From the NCBI GenBank assembly GCA_019649035.1, contig BMAT01009673.1, forward strand, positions 3,037 to 31,240: 28,204 nucleotides of DNA. The letters run 5' to 3'. The translations under genes were made by a program, and so were the position numbers. Each line of letters opens with the position of its first letter. Positions within the stretch are counted from its first letter, which is position 1. The notes under the pieces were generated by a model. That model had not been told where the DNA came from. It saw only the letters and a program-made list of their open reading frames with translations, and did no database searches. The stretch is from Elysia marginata. Lineage: Eukaryota; Mollusca; Gastropoda; Plakobranchidae. Of this stretch, positions 9,715 to 22,700 are shown in pieces.

Positions 9715-11477
9715 AAGGTAGAGGCCTGACAACATGGTTGTTTCTATAACCACTCTAATTGGTTCATCTTTTCACAAATGACGTACTATTCTGACCATAT
9801 TACTGCGTGAACTTTGCCTATCACATATCGATGAGAAAAAACAGCAAGACTAAGTGACATAAAAAAATAATAAAATAATACTTCTACTGAATCTTTCATT
9901 AAAAGAAGATGCAAAATGAAAATGGCAGATTTAGGTGTTTTTTTTTCAAAAGCTGCAAAAGCTCCTCTATATCTTTTGTTGAGTTTTAAATCTTAAATAT
10001 TGCCTTATAAGTCTGCATTGTAATCCTATTTTATACTTGGCCGAATTTTCCAACGCAAAACAATTTACTTTGTTAAATTCGATCAATTACAAAATTAATT
10101 TTTTTGCAATGTTTTTAGGTTTCCCAGTTTATACTTATCCAACTCCCAATTACAATGTAGGCTATAGAAATCAATAATTAAATGAATTTGAGCATTGGTT
10201 TTGGAAAGAGCTTTTTACTGTGTTATGACCATTTCAGTTTTTGAGGGGTCAGACTAAAGTCAGACTGTAACCCTTTTTTTTTTTTTTAATGTTTCAAATA
10301 AATTAATTTGGAACCCACACTCAATCAGTAAATAATTCTCATAGGTTGCAAATGACCTGACATCTGGACAAGTTTACTTGTGACACAGGACTGTAGAAGG
10401 GGTAGGCAAATTAATTTATTGTTGAACAACAAAGTCAGTGAACGTTCATTAGAAGAAATTGCCATCTGAGCAAAAAAGAACCATCTGACCCTACTGGAAT
10501 TTACAGTTCACAGAAATTCAGATTCCAATCCTAATTTTTATTTCACCTTTTGAAGTGATTCGTTTACAACAAAATATTTCACATAACTACTGATCATTTG
10601 CACTTTATCAATCACTGTGATAGCATACTTTAAAAAAAAAATTTAATCACAAACACTGGGATATATACGCAAATGATTTCCTAAGCATATTTTAAATTTC
10701 AATCACAGGTTACTAAACCCAAATTCAAGCAAGACTTAAGAGAAACTTTGACTCCATGGATTGTTAAAGCTTTGTTTTTAAAGTTTTAACTTGGTCAGTT
10801 AAGGAACGGTAAAAAAAGTTTTTTTCATGAATTTCTGTTTGATAATGCCCAACAACAAAAATAAAAAACAAAACTTAAAACTACTAAATTCACAGCAGGT
10901 TGTTAAGAATATGAAAACAAAACAAAATGTAAACAAATCAGTTTGCATCTTTTGTAAAAAAAAGAAAAGCAATATCAATTTCTCACAGCTCTTAAACAAA
11001 AATCGAAACATACATAACATGATGATAACCACAACTCAGGTTTCTGACCTCACACACAATTGAAAAGATCAGCCATAGCATGGAATAATAGGGAAGTATG
11101 AATATAAAATGGCCAAATGAGCAAGGGGTTATCTCATGCAATATGTAAATAATGTAGTAGCAATGAAGACTACAATAGATACATTAGATATAGTATATAA
11201 ATATAATATATGAAATCTCTTTTATAAATTATGATCTAAGACAGGCCTGCCAAAACTCAGTAAACTCGTAGTTGTGGATTTTTTTTTTTTATACCAAGCC
11301 TAGGGGAAAGAATTAGTATTTGTTATTAAATAACAGGTCTCTTTTGGCATATTTGTACAGTAAAGGCATTCTTCCTTCTTTACTTTCTTCACATACATTT
11401 ATACAACCATTCTAAAACTTATCTTTTTTTCAGTTATTAGATTCTTAAAAAGAAAAAAAAATAGGGGGGGGGGGGGG

Positions 11478-11525
11478 NNNNNNNNNNNNNNNNNNNNNNN
11501 NNNNNNNNNNNNNNNNNNNNNNNNN
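11478..11525. other. assembly gap (48 N)
   Basis: 48 N directly follow a run of 14 G (11464-11477). The break at a G homopolymer suggests a sequencing or polishing failure, so true length here is uncertain. Confidence 0.98.
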
Positions 11526-13336
11526 TTTAAGAGAGGATGAAAAAGGAAAAGGTGTTTACTAGGTAGCCAAAAAGTTTTGGAGGGAGAAAAATGTTTGACT
11601 AAATTTAATTAATGGATTCGATAGATTGGAATGAAAGCTCGAGTTTGGTATTAGGGGAGCTCATGAGTCCCCTCACCTGTTTGTCTTTTCAGAATCAATA
11701 AAAGCTTAAGCCTGAGCCTGTGCGCTTTGAATCTGTTCTATCTCTCATGCATCCTGGTTTGCAAACTTGGCAGTAAAAACAGGTCAGTTGGCGCAATATT
11801 CAGCTTTGCCTAAAGCTCATTGATTCTGAGCTTCTTTCAGACAAAAGATCAAACATATCTATACACTCATCTTTTGCAAGTGGGTGGGGACATAAAGAAA
11901 AAAATAGCCTACATAAGTAAAATTAGTTTGTTTACAAAAGTTATTCCTAAACAATTTTAGTGCTTTGTTGGTATATATGTTAAGGGAAAGAGGATGACAA
12001 AAAGGAAATTGCTGAAGGATAGATTCTAAGTGTAAACTATTAACAATATTTTATGGAAAAACAAATTTAACATACACTCCTTGTTTCCAGAGTCTGATTC
12101 AACTGCTTCATGGCTTCCCTATTAAAAAAGTCTGGAAACATCAAATGCAACTTTTGAAAATTTTAAGCAAAGGCTTCATTACTATTGACCCTGATAATTA
12201 CAAATTATATTGAGATCTCAATCGCAAGCCAACAGGATTTCACAGCCACTTGAGTGCACAAAATCACTTTGACAAATATAATTACTTCAAAAGATTAAAT
12301 TTTTGAGGATGTTATTTCCAGGTTAACCCCAAGTTTGAATCACTTCTGTACTCGCTAATGAAATGTCAAACAAAAAATCCAGCTATCAACAAACAAAAAA
12401 ATGGAGATAAAAAGCCAACTGTCAACTAAAAAGAAAGTAGGCCCCTATTGTTTCTAAAGAGTAATTTATTTTCTTCACCTTCAAAGCTTAAATCATTTGA
12501 AGCTTTAAATCTATACATTAGCTTATAAAAAATTAAATTATGAACAAAAGACCCACAGAAGTTTCCAACCAGTGCCTGTTTTCATTGCATTGACAAAAGG
12601 AATGGCCCATTCATGATGATATGTGACCAAAAACTTTGTCCTTTCTTTGAATAAAATTGATTTAAATTGTATAAAGTTATTCAAAATAAAGAAATTTAAA
12701 AAGAAACGTAATTGCATAGGTCCATTGCAAATCGCATTTTCGCAGTCCTCTTTTTAAAATCAGTGACTTAGTCAAACTGAGCGTAGCAGGGTGATTGATT
12801 TAGTCTAAAACACATTTCTATTAGTCATTCTCTTCCAATTGGTACTAATCTGACATTTTCCTGTTTTTCCTAAATTAACTAAAAAAAACTTTTTAGAACT
12901 CACATAAGCAAAATGAATATCATTTTTCAGTGAACTTTGCAGGGTAGGTTTAATCCACTCGCAAAAGTCAATGCCTGAGATGAGCGTGACTGTGAGAAAT
13001 TTTCAAGTCAAGCCAGTCAATTTATTTCTTTTCACAAAATTCACAGTACTTGAACTGTATTCAAATGAGGAGCAGCCAGGCGAAACCAGGCACCGGTCAA
13101 AGTTGCTCGAAAGGAGAGATACAGGGTTTTATCTGTTCACTTTATTCTTTATTGTTGCCACATTGCCTATTTTAACAAACTACATCTTGGACAATATAGA
13201 AGATATGAGAAAACTTTCCATCACTGCAAAAGTTAAAAATCGATCTTTCCATCCGCACCTAATACTTGGGAAGGTGCTTTTTTTTTGTGACATAAGCCTG
13301 GTTTATTCTGGCTGCTCATCAATTAAAGCGTACATT

Positions 13337-13345
13337 TTTATTTAT
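13337..13345 (-). terminator. candidate poly(A) signals for ZFAND3
   Basis: The complement of TTTTATTTATTTTC gives overlapping AATAAA hexamers about 250 bases after the ZFAND3 stop. More AATAAA complements lie further down (near 13140-13155 and 13020). This is the first plausible 3' end, but the region is so AT-rich that such hexamers occur by chance. Confidence 0.35.
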
Positions 13346-13595
13346 TTTCTTTAATTTCACAGACCCTGAGCTTTTCCTCCCAACCTCCATTTTCTGACGT
13401 TGAACAAGTTCTAAATCGCAGCACACACACACAGGCACAAATGTTCACAGCATTATATTCAAACCCTTCTTGACCACCAGGTAACACCTTCAACACATGA
13501 AGGGAAAAATCAAATGTCTCTTTCTATCTCTCCAATTTGCGGTGGTGATTTTAAATTTAAACTTTTAAAAGCATCTTGACTTGCAGCAATATTCA

Positions 13596-13744
13596 TCATG
13601 AATGATCTTCACGGCGGTATGATGGACCGAGATGTCTTGTAGGCTTGATCATCTTTTCACGAGCCTCTCGTCTCCCATCTTCTTTATGATTAAACTCACA
13701 GTCATGTAGCTCTGGAAGGCGGTGAAGGGCACAGAAAACATGAC
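13596..13744 (-). CDS. ZFAND3: ZFAND3 last coding exon: end of AN1 finger and stop
   Basis: 149 nt after a long T tract and ACAG. It reads [19 protein letters not shown] and then a basic/acidic tail [14 protein letters not shown] ending PSYRREDHS. Cys410, His413, His419 and Cys421 complete the zinc site. Two TGA codons in a row (13596-13598 and 13593-13595) end the frame, so read-through is unlikely. The VFCxLHRLPExHDC block is the strongest ZFAND3 signature in the window. Confidence 0.93.
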
Positions 13745-16700
13745 CTGTAAAAAAAAAAACGGTGGTATTTAGAAGAGTAACAGGGATTCATTGACAGAAA
13801 AATAAATCAACAGCAATTTATAATTTCTTACTATGATTAAAAAAAGACACATTTTCAACTTAGACAGCCTTTGCTTGAAAATGATGCAATTTTTTTTTTA
13901 TTTTTACATGCCCAATTCCACTTCAAAGGTGCTCTCAGGGCTTGGGTCCCAATGACAATTTACGGGCTGCCACCCAGAGACTAGCGGGGATACCATGACT
14001 TAGCCTCAGCCGGTCACATTATACTGACACCGACCCAACCAGTAGAAATGATGCAATACCTTACCTATCAACACAAAATTGTGAAATTTTCCAAACCCAT
14101 AAAGGTTGGCAAAAACTTCTCTCTTTTTTATATATATAAGAAAAAAAATATCCTGTAAAATTTAAGAATTTTTAAACACTTGCGTGGCTTATCAAAATCA
14201 ATTAGAAATAAAAGAATAATCTTGTTTGGGTGCTTTTCAACATTGTACATGTACATGTTAGTTACTTTCTCAACCATATTTAACATTTAACTACTGCAAC
14301 TGATTTCAATCTCTAGATCTAGTCTAGATCTTAATAGAGGCTTTTTTTTTTCTATTTTGGTTACTTTTATTCATAAAAACACATGTATTCAGTAAATTGT
14401 ACCATATAGAAGATAAACAACAACACAGATCTATTGATTTCTCATGTCAATCTAGCGTTGGTTTTCACTTTGCCTTCTAACATAGATCAACATTGAAATT
14501 ATGACTCAGCAGTATGGTACAAGATAAAAATCATCACAATGTTTTATCGATGAATCTAGATAAAAGTTTTAAAAAGTTGGTTTTGGATTTTTTTTTAAAT
14601 TTAGTTTTCCAATAGACAAATTTTGTCGTTCTTGCGTTTTATTGCTGCAGATTTTCTATTACAAACAGGGTTTGACCAAAAAGTTTTTTACATTTCTAGC
14701 AACTGGCTAAGTTATGCAGCAACTGCAAGAAGAAAGAGCCAATACCTAAATTAGAAAAAAAAGTGACATTAACAACAATTGATAGGGAGTCGTTTGTTTT
14801 CTTCAATGAAATATGATCTATGTGGGTTTTACTTGATTCAGTCTTTGTCCATAACTTTTCCAGATATCTTGAATGAACTTGAACTTCAGAAAAGATGGAA
14901 ATATGAAAACTATTTTATGATGAAATCAAACTTGAATGGTTCCAACGCATCTGGAATGCCCCTTAAGTCTCTTCCTTCCCTACTATTTTAGGAGTTGGAT
15001 AAGAGTCAAGAAGTGGATTACTGTTGTTGCACTAGATGTTTAAACTTTAGAGTGTAATTTTTTCGAAACTTAAGAAGCTCTTGGCCAAATGTGTCTCCTA
15101 AGCTTGTAAAGCTTCCAGATACCATTGACCAGCTTGTCTTTTATGAGTTTGTACAGCTCAAGTGCAACTGTTGAAAGTTCTAAACTTTACAGCCTATCAT
15201 ATTTTATGATAGGCTGAATGCGCTTTGATGCAAAATGTTTCATACACAGTCATGCCTGCAGAAGGCGACCGCTGAAGAAAATTAATGATTATGGCTAAGT
15301 TTGAATTGTGGTCGCGATTGGCAATCATCGTGTTATTAAGGAATTTAGCTAGAATGTTGTAGAATAGAGGTGTGGGGGGAAGGAGGGTATGTCAATGGGT
15401 CACATTGGGGTCCTGGTCTATAGTAGTCATTTATAGATTTACATTACAGGTAAACAAGACAAACGTCGAGTAGGGAGGTGGGGGTCATATTGGAGTACTG
15501 GACCGACGCCTAATTAGCTCTTTTGAGGTCAGGGGTGGTCGCGTTGTTGATGTTTTTTAAAGGGGTTGTACAAAAAATATTTTGGGCCTAATGAATATTA
15601 AAGCAAAATATGTTTTTATTGATTTCTGAGGATGCATTCAGCTTTTATTTATCATGTGAAATAGTTTTTGTTTTCATTCCATGACACTTATTCACTAATG
15701 AAGTCATCGGCCCCAATTGATTAAAATCTTTATTTAGAAGGTGAAGGAAGAGAGTTAATACTTTAGCCATTTGATTTTTTGGTGGTTTTTTTTTTGGACA
15801 ATACTTAATAGTAATTATAAAAGTTGGGACTTTGAGCACCACCAAGAAACAAAGGGTACTATTTTAATGCCACATCAGATGAAAACAACTTTTACATGAA
15901 AATGAAATTGTAGTGAGACTTAATGTTGAGCTGTCCATATTTTTTTTTTTACTTGACATATTTGTGAAGAAATTCTGTGAGTACATTTTTAAGCCTTTTA
16001 AAAAGAATTTAAAAAAAACTTTTTTCTTCTCCACATAATATCTTATATGAATCTTCATTGCCAAATCATGCCAGAGGAGAAGCATTTTATATAAAAGGTA
16101 TATTTTTCAGGCAATGTCAGCTTACTTCTGTACCATAGCTCAAATAATTTATGTACATGTAATAAAAATACAATGCCCAGATGCAGAGATGTTACAGAAA
16201 ATCTGATTCTCGCAGTAAGACTTTTTTTTAAAACTTACCACATCTGCATTTTCCGATTGTCCTCTGAGCAAGTTCTAGCTTACAGGAACATACAAAGCAG
16301 CGTTTCTTATTTTTCTGAGGAGAGGGTGCAGATGATGACTTGGCACTGGTAGCCTCCATTTCATCTCTTGACCTACAAGAATAGTAAACCAGTGAATTTG
16401 TTTTTGTAGACAACACGTCTCTTCATCAGATAGGGTTACATTTAAAAATCGTAGTTTATAGCAGTTTGCTATAAAATAAAAGCTTGTGCAGCCAGCCCAC
16501 CATGTGTGAGGGAGAATTGATCAAAACTAATATGATATGATAACATAAAGATGATAAACAGTCCGTTATCGAGCTCAGAAAAAGACTTGATGTGACTTTG
16601 AATGGTTAATTGATCTTTTAACGTACTGAGTTTATAACCTACTAACTTTATATAGTATGGGCATTTGGCCCTCTGTCATTGAACTAGAGACCTCCTCTGA

Positions 16701-19700
16701 TAAGCTGTTTAAAAAAAAATTAAATTCATCATTTATTGAGATTACAAACGGATATATTACCGTTTTGTGCCTCTTTCAGCTGGTGAGCTGATATCAGTCA
16801 CAGGTTGCACAAGCTGATCTGCAGATGCAGGTTTGTTAACTGTTGCAGCGTCTGCTTCACATTTAGTTTTATTGTCTTTGTCTATTTTCATTACACACTG
16901 TGTTCCTTTGCCAGTGGCACCAGCTGTGCTTATAGATGGTGCTTTCACCGCAGAAACATTTGACCATGATAAAATAGCAGCATTTGAAGTCTGAGGTTGT
17001 GCGGCAGAAGAGCTGCCTTCAGCAGAAAGTATTACTTGTTGCACCTCACTAAAAGTAGTTGAAGGCTGAGGTCCTGACGCCTGAGATTGGATGGACAAGT
17101 TTTCTCCAGATACTGAAGAAAGCGAAGAGGATGCTGGGTAGTTTAAAATAGAGGGTGCTGCGCTACTTGCGATTGACACAAGGCTTGGAGAGCATGAATC
17201 CAGTGATACAGAGGAGGAAAGCAAGCCTGTATTGCGTTCTGGGTCATAAGAACGGTCGCTTGATGCTGAGCTAGATATGTCCACATCACTACAGCTTGAT
17301 ATAACGGGCAACGCTTGCTGCAGTTGCTGCTGCTCAACACTACCCACAAGAGGTTTACTGTCTGTCACTGGGCTGGCGGCTGTGCTGGTTGACATGTTGG
17401 CGGTATCACTTTCACTAGAGGCGCCTTTTCCGTCAGGGCTCATCAGATTGGAGAGATGAGAGGATGTGGATGTTCCCGCTGTTGTGCTGCCACTGGTGAC
17501 AGTTGGAGAGGTCTGTGTGGTAGTATCGTTTATTGCCGCAGCTGGTGATGAAAGTGCAGCCCGCTCTCCAGGTGTTGTGCTCAATGAACTAGGAAGATTG
17601 TCTGTGGTTGATCGCGATGGAAAATGGCGTGAATCCATCTTTGTCCCTTGACAGATTTTATGCTGTGATTGAGTGTGGCAGGATCCAAAGCCTGACTTAC
17701 CAGCATCTGTAGTTAAGAAATAATAAAAAAATCTGTTTTGACATATAAAAGCACCTAAGATTACAATATGTGTAAATGACAGCCCATGACAAACAAGCAA
17801 ATTTTAAATTAGTTCTGTTGAAACTTCATACTGTTGAAGTCCTTATCAGAATCAGAATCCTTCTTTCTAAAGCTATTTATAGATCTTTTGGCTTAAAAAT
17901 ATAATTGAAATTAGTGATAAAAAAGAAAAGGTAAATTTTATCTTTTCAGATAAAACATAGCTGGAGGCTCTAATGATTACAAATGAAAGGCACTAGAGTA
18001 CTATGTACATCAAACACTGACATTCTTAAGTGGAAATGCATTTATATTTTGTTTCTAATTCCCATTGTTTTAAAATTTCTGCACGCTATCAGAGTTATTA
18101 GATTATAGAGCCATAGAAAATAGTCACCGCTGATTCTACTGCATACAATTTTTGTAATGAACTGAATTTTTACGCAGTTCCTATGCAGAAAACATGTGTG
18201 ATATTGAAAGTGTTCAGCAATGAAAGCAGAAGAGTATCTCTTTAAAGCTCACTTTAAAAATAAACATAAAAAAAAACAGGAAACTTCCAACAGCTGGAAA
18301 AAAAAGTAAAATGTTTCCAACAGATTAAAAAAAAACAACAGAATGCTAGAGATTTTGCAACAAGATAAAGAAACTGGAAACAACCCGGAAAACCAGAAAT
18401 TTTGCATAACTAGTACATTAAAAATCAATGGTTCTATTAGGATAGACAAAAACTAAAACCATTATCTAAATAAACTATTATCATTATATGTCTCTCATTT
18501 AGGGCAAAAAGTCGGAAGTCTGAAATGTCCTTTTCAGGAAAACACATTTTTTACTCCTCCTTATTATAAATCAACAAAGTTATAATAGCTTTCCACAAAA
18601 TTTTGATAATTTTAAGAAATTTTCTTCTTCAAAACAGCAATGCCTTTGAAGATGAAAACAGTCACACGATTCATTCACCCTGGATGCATAACATGACATA
18701 TTACAAATTATGCTTAACTACGACTGTATGTGTGCATGTAATGAGTAAAATATGTGTACAAATACTTATTGATTAAAATGCCAATATTAAACCACTAACC
18801 AGAGTTTACAGAGGTCCCCTGCGTCTGATTTCGACAGGCTGTTGATCAGAAGAAAAAAAATGCGCTAAAAATCGTAATACTAATAGGGATCATGATGATT
18901 GACAATAATTTTCACAAATTTCAGGATACACAAAATTAATAATAAAAAAGCTAAGCAATTTTTTATGATATCTGTATCCAGAGGTGCAAGCAGCTGATAC
19001 AAAAAACAAAAAAAAATCAGGAAAATTAAAAGGCTCTATAAAAAGTGTTGTTATGTCAGACCAATAGCTGCTACCTCTAAAGACACATCAATAAGAAAGA
19101 TGGGTACAACAATCAGTTTTCTTGCAGATAAGTTTTCGAATCCAAGATACGTATGATTTTTCTATGGTATAATAATGATCTACATCAACGCTTCTACCAA
19201 AATTATAAAATAAGCAGGGATGTAAATGGCTAATCAAAAAATAGTCTGAACATGAATGGAAGACTCATGGTCTTTTTTTTTAAATAACTTTCTATTTGTG
19301 TAATATTATAAGCTAATAAAGAAGTAGCACATTCTGTGGAAGGGCAGCTCTTTAATAGGCCTATAGGAGCAGGGACATAAGTATACTTGGGGGTTACTTG
19401 TAAACAGGAGAGGAAATGCCGCTTGATTTCCTTCTCTTTTAGTTTCACTTTATAAAATATGGGACTGAATCTAAAACTGGTGAAAAAAAAAGGCTGAAAT
19501 CAGATTAAATCTAGATGTACATCCCTGAATAAGGTAAAACTGAAAGAATTAAACAGCATAGCAATAGCAATTCAAAAACTAAACTACTAACATAGCAAGC
19601 AGAGGAGACAAAATTCAAGGAGAATGCTTAAGTATGGATTTAAAACTAGGTCACCATATGAAGTCAACATTTCCTCCCACCACATAGACAACATCAACAA

Positions 19701-22700
19701 TGGACATGTTTTAATATCATTGCCAGAAACTATATCTATAAATATATGCCCAATTTCCTATTGTGTGGCCTCTAATTAAAGAGAACTAGCCAAAAAAGTT
19801 ATCAATCAAACCCCTTAATCAGATAAAGAGCAAAGTTGATGCATACCATAAGTCAGAGCTGTTTTTAATCGGGGAAGAAGCACCAGTAACATTTAAAAAA
19901 AAATGAAAATCCTGCGAAAATTGGAAAACTTGCATCCTTGTGTGTTTGGAAAAATTTTATGTCGGAAAGGTAAATTGATACTTTTTAGATATTCTTACTA
20001 ATTGATGAACTCTGTGGTAAGGATCTATAAAAATTGCTCTTCAGTACTTACACTGAACTTTCCATTTCTGGCTTAATCAAGTTTACAAATTCATAAAGAA
20101 GACTTTAAAAAAAAAACCATGCAGCTCAGTATTTGAAGTGGGAGACTTACCTTTACGATAACATACAGAGCACAGTCCCAAGGTTTGATGAGAGCTGAAA
20201 TGATTAAAAAAAAAAGCCTTGTCTTAAGTCAAGGAGAGTAATTCATGAAGAGGACGTAGCTAGATTTACGCCAATAGAATACATTGAGCAGGAGCCTAAA
20301 TCTAGGCCTATACAAATAGTCATGTTCGTGGACGTTTGTAAGTCTAAACTTTTAGCCTGGTAGTGGACTCGGGAGTAAAATTTGGGCTTAGGTCTCTTTC
20401 CTTCCTATAAAAAATAATGATTTCACCTTGCCAAACTTAAAGCCAAAGGGAGAAGATTTCAGGTCAAATTAGTGTATTTTATAGAAGCTTATGATGTTTC
20501 GAGGGTTTTCATTAAATTCTTACAATTTGAAGAAACTTTTACTATTGCTGTATTAGATTTTTTACAGGAAATGAGAGATTCCCTCCCTTGCCATGCTGTG
20601 TATAAAAATAGAAGTTTAATGGATTTCCATTCTTACTTTATATACTTTTCTAAGGCTTTTTCTCTAGTAGTATGTCAATATGACTTCAGGGAATTCCCGC
20701 ATTTTTCCTAAAGCAGTTAGTCTAGGCCAAAAATTGCCCATGAATAGCGACTAGACTATTAAAAAAACTAAGTGTAAGATTAGCTACAACAATTTATCCT
20801 AGGCCTGTGACTTTCCTATGAATCAGTCTCTTGAATTTGTGAGACGCAGGCCTATGCCCTCTTTATTTTAATGATCACTGTGGCTCTTTCCTGTTTTTAC
20901 ACTTACAGCCCTGCATTTGAGGACAGCCTATGTTTTAAAGCTTCAGCCTTGAAAAAGATTATTCCTTGGAGCTGGGCTACAAATATACCAAAATGACCTA
21001 ATAATAACTAGAGAGGAAATCAACATTGAGCAAGACAAGAGACTGGTAGTACCACTGGTAGACTGGCTTCATGTTAATGCTGACACAAGACCAGCGTGAG
21101 TTGGTTTCTACTTTTCAACACAGTAAAGAAAAGAAACAAAACCGAGCGTTTGACTTTGAACAAACACACACACTGCCATTCTCTCTCCTTTTTCTAGCTC
21201 TACATCTCTGAGAATTAGGATTACATTGGCTGGAGAATAACACAAAAAAAAGGTTAATTCCTGGCTTCCTTCAGTTATATATGTATCTAGATTTATCACA
21301 AACAAGTTGAGGTGTACCCCTCCTTGTCGGGTAATAGAATGGTCAAAAGTCGACATTCTTTTTTTCATGGGCTCTCGTAACTGCATGTTTAATGTATGAG
21401 TCAAACTGATCAATTGCATCACAGTAGAATTGTCTCCTCTCAAATACTCTCTCTACCGATTCTGTTTTAATCGCCCAACCAAAAAAAAATCACATTTCTA
21501 AAGTCATTTAGGGGCACTGTATTGTCATTGATTTGGTATCATCTTGTTCAAATTTCTGTGTTCATTCAGTTTCAGTTTCAGGCTAAAGTAAAAAACAGAA
21601 AATAACTAAAAAAATGGCACACCCTGTTTCTATTTTAAATTTACTTTTATAACTATAAGCAGTCTTGGTTGTTTTTTGTTTTTTTTTGCTCTTCCTTGAA
21701 AAGTTTTGTCCATCAAAAATGACAGAATTGCAAAGCCATGGGAAAAGATAAAGAGCAAGAATTTTTTTCATGTCTCCACCCCCTTTCCCCAACCAGACGA
21801 TTACATTAATTTAAATTTCAAGACTACTTTAGAACTAATCCTAGTTCTACATGCCAATGTCAGTTTAATTACTTAGAACTTTTAAATGATTTTTTGCAAG
21901 TTCCTGTTTCAGCTTTCAATAACAAATAAGAGACGAAAGAGGATGAGAGAGTCAGGCAGAAAAGAAAAGGTTTAAGATTTGGCTATGTAATGATGCATGA
22001 TGATGAGACGCAGGTAGAAAGTGAAAGCAAAGAGAGAACAGGAACTTTAAAGGGGCTGGAGTTTTTGAGAACAAGACTAGAGAGTGAGATACGAACAGAG
22101 AAAGAGAGAGGGATGAGACAGAGGAGGTATAAACACAGGGAAACTCAGAAAGATGGCAAAAGCACTTGTAAGGGCAAATAGAAAGGATAAGATAAGGCAA
22201 AGCGACCAGTATTGCATGAAAGAAAACAGTTTGACAGTTTGCGTTTCTGAATAGAGGTAGGCCTACTGAAAGTGAGACAATCTTTCCTACAAAAAGGCTG
22301 ATCAATGCAATCCATGCAATAGTACCTTTGATCTCAAGTAGACAAAACAGTTACCTCACAATCTGAGGAGACTTCTCTTTTTAAACGAGTGCCCACCTGC
22401 CGGAACCTAGTACTTGTGAGTGTGTGAGCAAAACTTAGTTTTAAGTTCCATGTTTTGGACCTGCTTTTAGGAGGTTAAAATGTGCTGTAGGATTGAATAG
22501 GGATCATGAAATTAATACTTTAAAGATTACATGGCCCAGTAGTTATCAACAAGAATAAATGACAACAAGAGTAACCATAAAATTAAAAATAACAATAATT
22601 CACACGAAAAAATGGCAAAATTTTTTAAGTTGCATTAAAAAGTTCTTCCTTAAATTACTAACTTCGTCAACACATTACAAGAATGCGCATGAGAAACTAA

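Larger units (their letters stand above)
4985..13340. other. gene-poor AT-rich stretch between the two convergent genes
   Basis: About 8.3 kb with no ORF that resembles a protein, no tRNA-like or rRNA segment and no clear transposon ends. It holds a 19-base A run (5396-5414), many short A/T runs, the palindrome at 9686-9714, the GTCAGACT direct repeat at 10249-10267 and the assembly gap. ORFs of 67-127 aa here are low-complexity and lack splice or family support. Its upper part may belong to a long 3' UTR of ZFAND3, which only transcript data can decide. Confidence 0.55.
13745..16238 (-). other. ZFAND3 last intron (2494 bp)
   Basis: GTAAGT donor and T-rich ACAG acceptor. It contains the truncated SINE (13891-14045), the hairpin at 15190-15216 and a possible DNA-transposon remnant around 15247-15550. 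The ORFs at 14779-14991, 15645-15845 and 15864-16085 are AT-rich shadows. Confidence 0.8.

Noticed and set aside
11464-11477. G-quadruplex candidate (14 G)
   Set aside because: The run touches an assembly gap, so its length and even its reality are uncertain.
12971-13354. 127-aa ORF on +
   Set aside because: The longest + ORF, but its composition is AT-driven with no recognisable domain, and it lies opposite the probable ZFAND3 3' UTR.
16394-16416. N-terminal extension [13 protein letters not shown] of the AN1 exon
   Set aside because: Lies beyond the acceptor at 16373; the phase-matched junction with the 16761 exon shows it is intron.
17143-17651. ORFs of 60-68 aa inside the large exon
   Set aside because: Shadows in other frames of the ZFAND3 linker.
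21952-22305. 117-aa Ser/Leu/Phe-rich ORF on -, membrane-like
   Set aside because: The reverse complement of a purine tract inside an intron; the hydrophobicity follows from pyrimidine-rich codons.
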